From: Echeneis naucrates
Taxonomy: Eukaryota; Chordata; Actinopteri; Carangiformes; Echeneidae
Assembly (NCBI RefSeq): GCF_900963305.1
Contig: NC_042533.1
Span: 11,280,173 to 11,344,172, forward strand
Length of the DNA: 64,000 nt
Reading direction: 5' to 3'
How positions within the stretch are numbered: the first letter of the stretch is position 1; each line of letters starts with the position of its first letter. A model generated the notes under the pieces. It saw only the letters and a list, made by a program, of their open reading frames with translations. It was not told the DNA's origin and ran no database searches. Shown in pieces: positions 45,801-60,240 of this stretch. The translations under genes were made by a program, and so were the position numbers.

Positions 45801-48800
45801 TGCTAGGAGTACATAAACCTCTCCTGGTTACTGTCGTTCCACATGCTCATGAATACATGCACACTTAGTTATTCTCAATCACAGTATGATATATCACCTA
45901 ACTGTCATTCAGTGATGTGTAAAACACATTTACACCATAAATGAAAAATTATTTTCCTCCCCTGAGAGCTGTAAGCAGAGAACTATTATCATTTTCCCCT
46001 GCAAGAGAAAGCCATTACCATCATAAAGTGGAACCTGAGCCTGGCTGCCTGAATTACCATACAGTGAGATCATAGACTGTGTCTAGTTTACTCAACCTCA
46101 GTTCAGGAAGTTAATTCCTGCTCTCTGCAGCCTCTTAACGATGTTCTGCTTTACTGTGCATTTGATGGAAAAAGGTTTTAAAACAAGCTGACACTGATGA
46201 TGTGCTGGTGAAGCAGCGGAGTACAAGACGTGTTAAAAAATGTAAAAGTTGTTCATCACTAATTGAAATGGTAACAGGAAGTACCAAAGAGCACATTAAA
46301 AGCATCTAATGAGTGCAGAGAAAAGCAGAACTGTCAGTTATGTGGACACTGGAGGACATTACATGCAGATGCAGTATAAAAAAATATGTGGACTGATTTG
46401 GGAATTGCACTTGGAGCTCTTGATCATATAAAGTAGCGATGACGCCATAAAAGTTCTAATCACAATTATAGTGGCTAAAATGATCGCAGTCATTGGTATT
46501 ACAGCAGTATAGTTAAACGTGCTGAAAATGTTCTAAAAGTCATAAAATGCAATCTGAACCGAGGGGATCAGTAGCAGCAGCGTACTTGCCTGCCTGGAAA
46601 ACATGCCATCTATCAGAGGACAGACGCTGTAGACACACTTGTCTCCTGTGGGGTCAGTGAAGCGTTGTTTGCAGAGAACTATATATAAGAAGAATAAATC
46701 TCTAGACGCATGGCTACGTGTGATCTTGAGTCACGTCAGCAATACAGAAAGGACCTGTTGTTATCATGTAACATAGTTTCAACGTCTGCGCTGAATCCAA
46801 ATGTCACACAGACATAAAAAAAAAACAGTAAATATACATGTTATTTATTTTTAAATCTAACATTTGAGTTACCTGCTGATGTCTGTTCTCCAAGGCACAT
46901 GCTATGTAGAAAGATGGAGCTGGCAGCGGTAGAAGTGGTTACACAGCAACGCAGTCACTATGCACACAGCACTCAGCCAGTTGTGTTTGTGGCGTTCGCG
47001 GTTTTGACGTGTCATTTTCCTGCTCTTTGCCCATGGGCCTTGGTTTGTTCAGGTAATGTTTCAATACAGATCAAGATGGAATACAGACAACACAGCAGCG
47101 TGTGTCTTCTGTCTCACCATTTTCAGTCCATCTGTGTTCAACTTACATCAAACATGCGAGCAAAGCATCAGAGATCCTACCTCTAACCTATGACTAACAC
47201 ATCTCCTCATACCAGAATAAGTGTTAATTCTCTGGAGTGTTTTGCCGTGAGTGTGTGTGTGTGTGTCTGTGTTGGGCCCAGATGTTTTCCCCGAGGATGT
47301 GTACTATCCTCGGTCCACCGTGGGGTCGGTGGTTGTTATGCATCTCAGAGCAGTGTATGTAAACCCTGCGGTGAATGAGAGAAAGTGACACATTCCGCCG
47401 CCGCTAAAGGATTTAAATTCCCAACACGTAATCGCCTCACAGTCGTGACTTCAGCATTGCATGGGCACTTTCCCTGCTGCTTTTTAGCTTTCCCTTTGAT
47501 GTGAAGGATAGGCAAAAAGTCCGTGTGTATATGTGTACGTATGTGATAAACAGGCTGGGTCACAGAGACCGTGTTTTCATGCCCCTGGTCTTGGCTAAAT
47601 GACTATCACTGCACAACCTGTCAGCTAAGCAGGCTAACTCGTCAAATACACTTGATGGTGCTCAGGCTGACCTGGCAGAGCGCTCGGGGCGGGGTGATGG
47701 TGGGTGGGCAGGACGCACACACATTTATTCTGTCTGTGTCCAGGTGCAGCTGGTCCACGGGTTTATGTGCTCCTGGGATGTCCATGGTGCATAGTAGGAA
47801 ACAGCTAGACTTTCACATCAAATTTTTAATAATAATAGACAAGGAGAAAGAAGATTAACATTTTAAAAGACAAAATAGTTGCAGTTTTAACATACACCGA
47901 AATGGCAGTTTTGGAAACCTTCCTGCCTGAGCTCAGACTCTCTCAGACAGAGTGAAATTCGGCACGTATACTTTGAGCCAAAGGATGTAACTTTGTAGGC
48001 CAAACCTTTCGATTATCGAGTATTAAACCCTTCCAATGTGACAGAAACATCACAAAAGATGACAACCAAGTCAAGACAAAACTGTTCATGATTATTAGTC
48101 CAAGGTTTTTTCTCACTGAGAAAAGAAACAGTTGGATGAAGCCTTTCTCGTTCTGTTGTTGAGTAAATGGAGTAGTGCACCAAGCCAGGCATCATAATTG
48201 CTATAGTGTGTAAGCAGAAGCTCTCAGCGCCAGACATCTAATCCAGATAAATAATCACCAGCTGCCATTGTCTCTATCGCATGTTGATCCACTGAAAACA
48301 TAAGGTCAGCCGGATCGTTTTCAGTCTTCTTCTTCTTTTTTTTTTTAAACTTATGTGGATGAAGCCTTGACACTGACAGGGGTCTGTTTGGCTAGTTTAC
48401 TGGTCTTCGGTTTTTGGAGTGGAGACACATGGCGCATGATGATGAGATGATTCAAGGCGTTAGGCGTTAATGTTCAGACTGAGACAAAAATGTGGCTGCA
48501 TCATGCTTGAAATCACCATAAGCATCTGAAATAAATGCTGCATTTATACATTTATCGCATTATTCAGGGCCAGGATCTCTATAGTAAAAGGACTCTTATA
48601 CTCTTATATGTCCTTGCCAAAGCTGCCATTGTGTCAGCAGCTTTGAACATCACTAAAACTAGTGGTTTTAGATAATTACTTGTTAAGCCCTGCATTACAC
48701 TTCTTTGATAGGCTGTAGTTAATAAAAACCTAATTTCTCCAACTTGTAATGATTTGCTGCTGTCAGCATTCGCTGTCAAAAAATAATCAATCACTGGCTT

Positions 48801-51065
48801 CACTGCAACTAAACCACATAAACAAATGCTGGTGCTAAAGTCTGAAATGCATTTCCTTTGCTAAAGCATTTGTTTTCTTTGGTCTTGAGAACAGGATATG
48901 TATATTTAATCATTTCTGAATAATGCAGTTACACGGAGTCAGAATGAAATGAATTACTAGCAAGCGAGAGAATATTTGAACACAACAGAAACTGAAGATT
49001 CAGATTGCCATCCAAAAGCCTCCAAGAGACTCCAGAAACAGAAACCTGAAATTAACTCTACATAATTAAAATAAAAATTTCATTAAAGTTGTGCAACATT
49101 TTAAAAATATATGCATTTAGTTATTCTGATGAGAAGCCATAACAAAGCTGCAATATCCAACACACATATTATAATCTTTTTTTTTTTTTTTTTACTGCAC
49201 AAAGAAGTCGCACACAATTACATTTTCATTTAATTTGGGGAGGAGACTGTGACAAAAGACAGGCGACAGACTCTAGCTACCGGTTTCCCAGGGATCACTT
49301 GGAATCCAAATATCTTTGATTAAGAATTATTATCACTTAGTTGTCCATTAAAAGTTTGCAACATTGCAAACGATATACTGAGAACCGTTAGGAAGCCCAT
49401 ATGAAATGGAAAGACACTAGCAGGCCCTTTAAGTAACATGAAACGGTTGGACTTCCAGTTGAATTTCCTTTTGGGAGACTCTGGGGGAACAAAATGTGTA
49501 AAAGACACTGTCAGTGGGTCCAGATGTTAAAGCAAATTAAACCTCCTCCTGCCCAACATTCTGACGTTCTTGTACAGAAAGATGGACAGGACAAAGGTTC
49601 ATTCGTCAAGGTGATAAATGCGAACAACTCCCTACAACGTTTGACAAATGAAGACAAACCTATGTGAACTGAGACATCTGGTTGAAATCTAGTGCAGCTG
49701 GTATATATATATATGTTTATATGTTGTTTTTTTTTTTCAAGTTCAAGTCCAAGTGTGAATTCTCTTATGGTTGTGATGAGCGACGTATCCTCAGCCGCCA
49801 TCCTAAAGAGCTTATGAGTTGTCTCGTATGTGATAACATATAAACAGACAATACCTGATGAGAAACTCTTTTAAAATTTATTATTATTTACAATGGGTGT
49901 TTTTTGGGGGGGGGGGGTTCTTTTGCTTCTGCACACGCAAGGTAAAGTATGTCTATGATAAGTATGTCACCTGGGGCATCTTGTCTCAAATTGACCCCGC
50001 AGTCAGACATTTGGTCTCTGAGGGTCAATGGCTGCATGTGGCAGAGGAGTTTCTTGTCAGAGAGTGTTAACACTGAGTCGGGTCCACTAGACCCTGCGGT
50101 GCTACTTTCACCTGCTCCCTGTTAAAAGATGGTGACACTCATCCTCGTGGACCGTGGAGGAGGACGCTCTGCTAAAGGAAGCTAATGTGAGTCAACTGAA
50201 CGCTGAACCAGCCTCAAGGAGAAAGGAGCTGGCTGCCGAGACTTTTTCAGCAAAACATATTTATCAAGAACTACTTCAAGAAGTCCTCAGGGGTGTCAAA
50301 TTTGCAGGGACGGAAGGAAAGGAAACAAATAGTTCCCCTCATTGGTAAGAATGAAATGAAAAGCAGAAGGATTTCCGAGAGTGGACATGAAAAGCATGAA
50401 AATTAAATATTTGGATCACTGTACAATGGAAGATATTTCCTGGCGAGCCATTCTGAGGAAGGAAACTGTTTTCTATTCAACTTCAGAGCAGCTGGATAGC
50501 AAACAGGGAATAACACAGAGGATATTCTCATCACATAAAAATGTGACAAACATTGCTAAATTAAAGTCAACTTGTTCGTGACTGCACAATTTTCTGCTGG
50601 GAGACATTGGACACAGCCCAAGTCACAGGGTTCTTTCATGGGGACAAAATTTTAACAAGCCAAAAGTTATTGCGTCTTGAAGAGACTAAATTTCTTTTGA
50701 AAAGGCTGTTAGTTTGTATTTTTTTATTTTATTGTCATATTGTGTATTTCGAAAGAAATGTCAGAACACTTTGAAGCCAGATATTCAGTTGAGTATCTTG
50801 ACAAACAAGGATTCTTCCTCCGATTGTGTCATGAATTTACCCAGATTAGATAAATACTTCACCACCAATGGTTGGGAGAAGGATCTGCCAGAAGTGCAAG
50901 TGCTAGAGTCTGGTAGGTGCTCAATGTCACTGTATCACTCAGCCATATCTATGCTCACGCATATTCTCCTGTATTCTTGCAGGTATTATAAAAGAAAGTT
51001 GGAAATTAAATGAGTCCATTTTAAAGAAACAGGAAGACATGCATGGTAACAACAATATTACAACA
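42833..51065. other. Gene-free stretch
   Basis: Contains T runs at about 45415-45430 and 49178-49193 and a G13 run at about 49906-49918. About 43440-43540 has two homeodomain-like cores (TCTAATTAAATTGGCC, AGATTAATGG) in non-repetitive sequence and may be regulatory. No gene recognised. Confidence 0.45.
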
Positions 51066-51069
51066 GTAA

Positions 51070-51285
51070 TTGTGGGGGTTTCCTCCCACCATCCAAAGAC
51101 ATCATGTTTAGAGACAAACTGGTGACTCTAAATTGTCCGTAGGTCTGAATGTGAGTGTGAGTGTGAGTGGTTGTTGGTCTCTGTCTGTCTCTGTGTGATG
51201 CCCCTGTGATGGACTGGTGACCTGTCCAGTGTGACCCCGCGACCTGGAAACGGATAACTGATAGAAGATGAATGAATAAATGACA
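51070..51285 (+). repeat. tRNA-headed dispersed teleost repeat, 3' two-thirds
   Basis: Begins in TTTCCTCCCACCATCCAAAG, then AACTGGTGACTCTAAATTG, GTGAGTGGTTGTTGGTCTCT, GTGATGGACTGGTGACCTGT, ending GGATAACTGATAGAAGATG and AATG/AATA repeats. A short internal part after CCCCGC is missing. Confidence 0.75.
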
Positions 51286-54200
51286 ATTGGAATTTTCCTT
51301 GTTATTTGAATTCCATTAAATAAACTGTACTCCCGTATCTCTAACGCATTTTTAAAAACATGCTTAAAATGCATGCAGCAGAGGAAATGTACGCAATATG
51401 CAGGAAAATATGCTATAAATGTATTCCAATATTATCGTAATTGTCTGCAAATTTTATTGACTTGTAAATGGAAAACTGTTAGCTGTAATTAAAATGTAAA
51501 ATGACTCTGAATTTTACACCGACAATGAGTTCTGATTATATGTGCATAATATGCATGGATTAAGTAGCCCAAACAAGTATAATGAATAGAATATTGGTGT
51601 GATAATTCAACCATATAAGCAATGCTGATGCAATTTTAGTGTTCAGAGAGAGGTAGTGCATTCCACTCATTTGTGCGGTAAATTGAATAGTACACTTGGT
51701 GAAGTTGATGTAGCAGGTGGGAATTTTCGGTTATAGGAGCTTGACGCTCTTTTGTAATGGTGCTGATAGGTTTTAAAAGAAGGAGCAATATGTCAATGTA
51801 GACTAAAGACTAATGTTATGTAGCCCTCTGCAGTTTGGACACCTTTAATATTGGCTGCTTCCAATGCTATAGTGAGAGTTGGTCCATTAGTGCACAGTGT
51901 GGCCAGAGGCAGTGAAAAATAAATGACTCCCTGAAACCAAATTTCTGGAAGATGGCAAATGGAAATTTCCTGTTGACCCTTAAAAAGCTTTTTTCTGCTC
52001 TCATTTCATCGGGATCAGGTTAATGTATGAGATGTACTTCTCAGTACAGCAGGAGAGAAATTTACTAATGATTTTTACATGACGTATGAGTGCGTGATAA
52101 AGGGCAGCGTGTCATCTTTATTAGGTTGCGGGCGAGCGTAATTACGGCAGTATTTATGTTATTGGGGATTTCAAGCATCTATTCAATAATAGAAATTGAG
52201 CTGAGCTGCAGACTTCAGCAGGGACACCATCAGGTCCAGGTTATAAGGCCCATCATTCACTCCGCTGGATAACTCCTTTGGTGTTATTTGTAAATTCAGG
52301 AAGCCAGTTCATCAGGCAACTACTGGTCTGTTGGAGTATGTGTTTGTTAACTAAACTTGTAAACAAGTGCTGTTCTGTCCTCATCATTCAATGTTTATGT
52401 TGTATGCATGTATTTCCTTGGACTGCAGTCTGTTCTTTTTCATAGGTTGGCAAAAAAATTTCCATCCATTTCCATTGTCCTTCCGTCTGAAGGCACTATT
52501 TCTTCTTGTATGCGAAAATAAAAAATTTTTTTCTCTCAATCTACGTTGGCAGAGTCCGAACCTTTGCGTCACCATGTTTTAAGGACCTTTGGTTTAAGTA
52601 GTTAGCTGCTCAACTTAGCTGAACCCAAGTCTAATTTGTAACGGTCTTTGTCTGTATTTGCTGCCATATTGGTTTCATTATTGACATACAATGAATCCTG
52701 GGAGGGTCCGGGTGATGACGGATCCACCTGTTGCTCAGGAAAAAGTCGGAATCATTTCCCAGACACATTTAAAGGACGAGTGACATTGTTACAATATTAC
52801 AGGAGTAAAGTGATAAATAATTTTATTGGAAGTTTCCAACTGAAAATATTGACTGGCTTGAATTTCATTTCCAGTTTGACAACTGATAACTGATCAAATA
52901 ACCTTTTCTCCTTCCTCCTGCACTCCCTGCATTTACACAATTTCGCCTCACAACCATCAAATCTGCCTTTTTGTATGGCAGAACACCATTCACATACGCC
53001 ATTACTCACGTACGCCTGTCACATCCCAACCACGCAGAGAGGGATTACATAATGTGACTTGCCCTTAGGCTGCAGAAACTGTTTAACGGTGGAGGTGAGT
53101 GTAATTTCAGGCCTGCTGGTTTTCCCACTGGGAGAAGGATATTAGCCTCCTGATTGACTTCACACAGCTGCAGGGTAAAGCAAGAGGAGCAGGCCCCCTT
53201 CCACTGCCGCTTGATATAAAGCTGGATGTTTTCAGACGCCGCAGTTCAACCGGTCCTGTCTGGAGTGTAATATTTAAAACCACCTAACCCGTTGAAATCC
53301 AAATAATCTGCATTTTCAATCACGGCTGATTATGATAGAGAAACACAAGAGAGAGCACAGGACTAGATTTACAGATTTAGGATGACGACATCTCCGCCAC
53401 GAAGACCTGGACAGAGGACAAGCTATGCAAAGACAAAGAGGCGGAGGGGAGGGATAGGGAGGAAGCTGAAGTATGAAGAGCTGGAATCATGATGTAACAA
53501 GACACTGACAGCATGGACAGTTCAAACTTTCCCCGTTACAGCCTTTAAACTTTAAAGGGTGTGAGCGATAATACAGGAAGGAAGAAGAGAGAGATGCAGC
53601 GGACACAGCCATGGAATGTACAGTTTGGAAGGATGCAGTGGTTTTCAGAAAGTTCACAGTAATATGACAGGCAGTTAAATATGTACTTTATATCCTTGAT
53701 TTGGTGTGTTTAAAGGGTTTATTGAAACTGGCCCCCAAGAAGTGGTGCAAAGCCTGAAATAATGGAGGAATAAGCCACTTATTGAAAGTTAAGGCATAGA
53801 AATGGGTTGAAGTTTGGATTTGAAGCTTCAACAGAGTGAAGCAATCTGATGTCAGCAGGGAGGCTAGTCCAGAGGGACAGGCTCGATAACATGAGTCTTT
53901 TTAAGTGTAGGGACAGTCAAGACCCTCTATTCTAACAACACACAGCACAGGAGAAAATATAAGGATTCAAGGGATCAGAAGGGTTTGAAGGAGTGAGCCC
54001 AGTGACAAATATGTATGTCCTCTATTTGCTCCCTGTCCACGTTTGGCTAGTCGTGGCCAGGGAGCAAACCCCAAGAGAAGCCGAGGCTGGTGTTATGACT
54101 TAAAATTTCCCAAATTTAGTTACCATTCTGTCTGCAGAATCTGAACCATTTGGAGACTTTTTGGATGAACGTGGCATGAATCAGTGGCTTTGCTTCACAA

Positions 54201-55418
54201 CACCGCGCGACAACATGTGGGCTTAAGATGCCCAAGTTCGTCTGAGAGTCTCCTGCGCTAACACGAGCCATCCTCTTTATTCAAGGCCAGTCAGCAGTTT
54301 GAGAGATCCTTTGCACATCATGGAAGTAAAAGCTTCATCCACCGTGAACTCATGATGTGTTGTGAAAATAAGACCAATGCTTCTCCGTTTTGCAAACCTC
54401 AACCCCTCCAGCACAATCACAGACAGGGTACCCCCTCCCACTTTAAACCAAAACCACCTCCTCTTTAATGATTTGTATCGGAGGGAGAGACCTTTAACAC
54501 TGTTGGTCCTCTCTCTCTGTGCTACATACTTGTCTGCGGTTTTCACGGCAACACTGCTAACTGCAACCTCAGTCGAGACTCCTCATGGTAAAGAGATTAG
54601 GCAGATCTCTGTCTGTGTTTTTCCTTGATACAGGTCCATAACTGTGAAAACACATGTTTCAGCCATGCTTACCTATTCATTAAGAGGCGCCATCCAGCCA
54701 CTCATACATATGTTCACTGTTATAAAGTAACCGGACTCATTTTTCTATTCGTGAGACACATGATCTCTGAGATATGTGTCTCTGGTTAAAAGAATAGCTG
54801 TCATAGTCCTAGCTGGATAACTTCTTGGATGCATTTTTTTTTTGTAAAACAAGAAAAAGACAAGCCATTTTCCTCCCACAGGGTTTTATAATTCTAACTG
54901 CAGGCTTCACTTAAATTGGTCATGATAGCCTTCCTTTCACCAGTGCAATTACTCGCTGTTTTAACTGCAAGGATGTCCCTAAGCATAACGCAGTATAGAG
55001 TGTAATAAGGATCCCGGACAGTCTGATGATGATCATTTTTCCAAACAAATGAAGATGAAAAGAAGTGAAGCCCGAACATGAGCAACAAAATGAACCCAGC
55101 AGCCCGCCTCTCCATACAGAAGTGAGACAGGATTGAGACGAGGTGACTGTGTGTAAATAGAAGGAAACCAGTTCAAAGCACCATTAATATTCATCAGTTG
55201 TTTGATGAATGGGAGCTGGAGGCTAATTGACAGCTTTTAACTCTACTTTTAGCTAACCTCAGCTGAACTCAAAAATCTGTCAGCCACCTGACCTTGTCTA
55301 TATTTAAGCTAGTTGCTTTTTCATTCCACTGTTACATATTTTACTAATTACTATCCTACTACACTGCATTGTATTGATTTATTCCCCTCCTATGGTATGC
55401 TATGCAAAATAATTAAAA
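51286..55418. other. Gene-free stretch
   Basis: No exon, RNA gene or named element recognised; ordinary AT-rich sequence with short A and T runs. An 89-codon minus-strand frame at 54277-54546 shows no domain. Confidence 0.5.
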
Positions 55419-55420
55419 GC

Positions 55421-55502
55421 CAGTGTGAGCTGGGATTGGCTGCAGCCCCCCCCCCCCCGACGACCCGGAAACAGAAGAGCGGTAGAAGGTGGATGGATGG
55501 AA
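55421..55502 (+). repeat. tRNA-headed dispersed teleost repeat, 3' tail fragment
   Basis: Only the tail: CCAGTGTGAGCTGGGATTGG, CTGCAG, a C14 run, then GACCCGGAAACAGAAGAGCG and GTAGAAGGTGGATGGATGG. Confidence 0.65.
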
Positions 55503-58500
55503 AAATTACGTCTTTAATGCACAATCGTACTGAGGGATGAATTGAATGGAAAATTGAGTAATAAATAAATCCTGCTGCTCAATCAGGCAAAGCTGTCATT
55601 AATGTTTTATATGCAGACAGAACATGGCAACACACCCATGCAATCATAACAAAGACGTTTAGACATTCTCTCAGTTTATTTGTGCCCGTGTCTCTGTCCT
55701 TCTCTCTCAGCGTCGCTCGCCGTCTGTGGTTGTGTGGAAATCACTTTTCACCAAGCTGACTGCAGTCAACATCTTTGAACTTTGCCGAAGCAAGATAGAA
55801 ACACAGCAGGAGCCTTTTTGGCAGAATGAACAACAGCGACAGCGACTGTTGTTGTTGTTTTTTATTTATTTATTTTTTTTTTTTTAATGAAGGCGAAGGA
55901 ATTACTGGATAACAGCTTGACATGACTTTACGCATTGATTCTCATTTCACAAACTGCATGGAGGATCAACACAACGAGGAATTTTCTTTCAACAAATAGT
56001 TTGAATCTCATCATTTTTCTCCTTTCTTTCACGGCTCTATTTGGTTCTGCATTTTCTCCCCCGCCTCCCTGTTTGCAGAATAAACTAACTTGTAGCCATG
56101 AGTGCACATATAAATGAACCCTGATAAGATGAGATGACTGACACTGTATGTAATAAAGATTTTAAATTAAGCCTAAAACATGTCGCCGTTGACATGGAAT
56201 GCAAACATATGAGGGCATTCATCCTACATTCTCATTCCATTTAAGGAGACATTTTTCATTAATAATGGATGACGAGCATCTGGGGTCTTGCAGTTAACCA
56301 TGTGGAGATTACATTGTGGTGGTTTGATAAATTGTACATGTATTGTATTGTCATATATTATTCACAGAAAAAAATTTAGAGTGTATTTAAAGATGGATGT
56401 AGGCATTAAAACACACCGTATGCCTGACTCGACTTAACTTTACAGCTAATCCAAAAATCAGGTTAAGAGTTGAGACTGTGCTGAGTTTTGGTTTGTAGTA
56501 GCCACCACTTCAATGATATATAACTTTACGCCTTAATAAAAGTTAAAGAAGTGAGTTACTTCAGAATTCATTCCCTGCATAGTTGTCACAAAGGAAGAAA
56601 TCAACTATTAAAACCAAAACTGTTGTGATCATTTAAACTTTCCAATGGTGTTACGACCCTCTAAAAGCAGCTCATTCCACAGAAGGCCCAACATAATCAA
56701 AGAGTCCGGAGAGTAAAATAATCCAACCAATTTATTAACAAAAACCAACAACTGCTAAGAAAAGCTGGGTTAGAAAAGACCAACCCACAAAGGTTTATAG
56801 AGTTCATGGCCTTCATATTCATAGCCGTTGTGGTGGCGTCCTGATTTGAACAGCTGTTTGTGGGTTCAGCCCGCTCTCCATATTTGCCTTTTTTCAAAGG
56901 GTGAGATAAGAATATCAACGTCAGTGCTGTCTGTGTGAGTGAAATACCGGGTTCAGGTTTTCGGCGTATCCTCCTCGGCAATGAAAGCTCTGTCATGTCA
57001 TGTCGGCGTCCATGTCACTGTCTTGTCTCCCCTCAGTTGACATGTTTGGTGTCATGATAGTGACGCATGCCGAAAGAAATTCGCAGGAGACAAGATAAAG
57101 TTCGCTCTGATAATGGCGACAGAGGAAAGGAGGCAGACAAATATTAAGGGCACAAAATCGACACTCGGAGTAACAACGACTGGGACGAGGCAAACAGGTG
57201 CTGTCTGTATTTCCATATAAAACAGGAAACGTAAAATAAACATTTAATGAGATGCAAAAGTCGGCTGAGGAAGGATAATCCAACCCATACTGTTGTACTC
57301 TTTTGGCCTGTTCTGTCATGATCTTAATCTTCTCCAATAAAAACAAATTTAACAGGATTAAACTACTTCCTACCTAACACCAACCCTGAGCCATGAATGT
57401 TACAGCCGTCATACACGTTACACTTAAAAAAGAAGATGGAACTAATCCCACCATGAATCCAGACTTCACATCGCTGCCATCTGATTGGAGATAAAGGATG
57501 CTAAAAGGAATGAGAGTTTTGGCTGTATGTTTGTGCAAAATAATGAAAGTTTATCTCTCTAGCTAAAGCAAAGATAAGGCCCTCAACAGCAAATTTGTTT
57601 ATATGAACACAAATATAAATGTAAATGTCAACTGGAGCCTTTTACATACTTTATATTGGCATAGTGTGTATGGATACTTTGCACTAACCTATGAAGGGTT
57701 GTGTCAGTTTATTGTTCACGTCACATTCTTCCACCTTGCGACTCAAACAGCGGCTGTGCAGAGTAACACAGAGCACGAAAGCAGACACTTATAGGCTGAA
57801 GCGCTAAAAGAAATGGCACACGTCATCGTGGATGAGCTGCAGGCACGATATTCACCTCACACTCCTGCCAGCGTCTGTGTTCCGATGTCCTCTCTTGTTG
57901 ACCTGAATCGTTCCTGCTGCGGGATCGGTGTAAACATAGTTGCTGTTTCATCATGCTTGCCTCACATTCTTTGGGTCCCTTCTCCCTGAGGGAGTTGTCA
58001 AGATGCTCCATGCGGTGGAATAACCTGCTGGGTAGCCGCTCAGCAGACATAAAACAGAACACGAAGGGTTAGTCTGAGGCCGTTGGTTTTGAGATCATTC
58101 ACAGCAAAAGGGGAAATAATCATTGGCAAACTCTGTCGGACACAATAGAAGATGTTGGACCACAGAAATATGCGCTGAGTGAAAACAGCACCACAGGCAC
58201 TCTCTGTTTTCTGAATGTACTTCTCATCTACAGGATTGTATAATGCAGAGGACCCAGTTGGGGTCAGACATATAGATTTTCAGCGGCAGTGTCAGAAAGA
58301 ATTGTGTGAAATATGGATTTGTGTTCAAGCTCGCCACACAAGGGAGATGTTATAAATTAGAGGGTGGGTGTGAAATCATTCCGCGTTGAACGTGCTCTAA
58401 ATATTTTACCCAGCTTTTATCCCTGCCCTTCCCCACCGAGAGGGAGAGGGTTTAATTTCATGGCTTTCTCTGCTTAAGTATAACTGCATTAAACAGCTCA

Positions 58501-58649
58501 TAGCACTTACCATTATTTTAATCACACTGGCTGACTGCTTACACCAGAGTAATGTTGTGCCATTAATCTGGCAGCTGTTCATATATTGAATTGGTCAGAG
58601 CTGGAAATGTAGACTGCATTTACCGTAAGATGACACTGTCTGTGAATTC

Positions 58650-58683
<34 letters not shown>

Positions 58684-59685
58684 CAAAAAGTTTTACAACT
58701 TGACTTATTTAGTTTAATGGCTGTAATGTTCGATATCAATATTCATAATCCCCAGAGGAATGTTTATAACGGTGGACCAGAGAAAGTCATCCTGGGCAGA
58801 GCTTCACTCTTTTGCCTAACCGTAACCCTAAAGATTAGTAATGATCTTAAAATAAAATCTCACAACTTCCTAAAATATGAATTTATGCATGAAACAACAT
58901 TATGACCAGCACAGGGTGAACAACATTCACCAGCTACGAGTGCTAGTCAGTCACATGAGATTCCTGATCTTCGGTTTTCTCTTCACAGGTTACTACCATC
59001 ATCCTTTGCATCAAGAAAGCACCAGTGGGTCAACAGTTCACAGAGGTTCACAGAGAAAAAAAAAAAAAAAAAACACACACACGCAAACATTGCCATACCG
59101 CCATGAATTCCTTCCATTTTCTTCAGTCCATCACTCTTTAATGTGACATCCAGGTGGACTTTATTAGTAAATGTTATCAATCATATGAATACTGCTGGTG
59201 ATCATTGCCCACCTTCTGTCTAGCACCACAAACTGGGCACAGGAAAAACGGACACACCACTCGTACAAAAATCTGATTTTCAACACTAACACGCTCAAGG
59301 TGTTCATTTTGGAAACCTTAAGATCTTTTGTCCAGCACCGCCCTCCAGACAAACTTTTGCGCTGCTTTCCACTTAAATGAAACCATTTCATCACCTCCTA
59401 CAGTTGTATGTCTGTGTGAAGTGGCACTTGTCAGGAAATCTCAGGGACGATCTGGTTTAGTCTGGAAATGCGTGGAATGTTCCTTTAGGCGACACACGCT
59501 GATACTGACGCTGTGTGAGAGAGGATAAAGCGAATCAAATCTTTAAATGGAATTCAATGGCATGAAGTACACATAGTGGACTAATGCCACAGCAGGAGTA
59601 ACAGGGTTTCTTCCCTTTCCTTTCATATTGTGGCCTAGTCTGATGTTTACTGTGAGACAAACACATTTAGCTGTTTTCTTCTGAT
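55503..59685. other. Gene-free stretch with a possible conserved segment
   Basis: A TG microsatellite lies at about 58652-58682 and an A18 run at about 59056-59073. About 58360-58640 is non-repetitive, with cores such as TTTAATTTCATGGC, ATTTTAATCACAC and GCCATTAATCTGGCAGCTG, and may be conserved regulatory DNA. No gene recognised. Confidence 0.45.
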
Positions 59686-59689
59686 GAGA

Positions 59690-60240
59690 CATGAAGAACC
59701 AACAAAATCATTTACAGTCGATTTTAAGATTTTGCTGTTCGTCTTTAAAGCCCTAAATAGGCCGATCCCAGAGTACCTAACCGGGCTGTTACACATTCAT
59801 GCCCCTGGAAGAACATCATGATCAGCACAATAGGCTGGTACTGACTGTACCCAAATCTCGGCCAAAGATCAAAGGTGACCGAGCCTTTGGGGTGGCTGCT
59901 CCCAGGCTTTGGAACAGTCTGCCATGGGCCATCATATCGGCCGACTTAAATCCTCTTTAAACACTCACATTCTCTGTGGTGTTTAAACGAGCTGGCACAT
60001 TTTGTATTTTATTTGTGGATTTACTTCGTACTTGTGTTTTATTGTGCTCTACGTTGTTTTATGTATGTATTTAATGGCATTGTACGTTCTGCATTTTATT
60101 ACTTTCACCTTGCGTCTACATTATTTTTACTTGATTTCAAGTTCATTACTGCTCCACTGACCTGTGTAGCACCTTTTGTCAGCTTCGGTTATTTTTAAAG
60201 TTCTTTACAAATAAACTTTGCGTTGAGTTGAGTTCAGAAT
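59690..60240 (+). mobile_element. LINE 3' end (L2/Rex-like), truncated
   Basis: Plus-strand pieces resemble the C-terminal part of a fish LINE ORF2: DFKILLFVFKALNRP, IPEYLTGLL, then KIKGDRAFGVAAPRLWNSLP. The frame is broken between them. An untranslated 3' part follows, ending AAAGTTCTTTACAAATAAACTTTGCGTTG, which in shape matches the AAAGTGCTATATAAATAAAGTTT end of such elements. A decayed 5'-truncated insertion. Confidence 0.8.

Noticed and set aside
50154-50348. 64-codon plus-strand frame with a helical, charged composition
   Set aside because: Short, no recognised homologue, and the flanks do not give a continuing frame with splice sites.
56648-57410. Possible LTR-like ends (TGTTACGACC at 56648, a TGTTACAGCC-like end near 57399)
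   Set aside because: The ends do not form matching direct or inverted repeats, and nothing between them resembles element genes.
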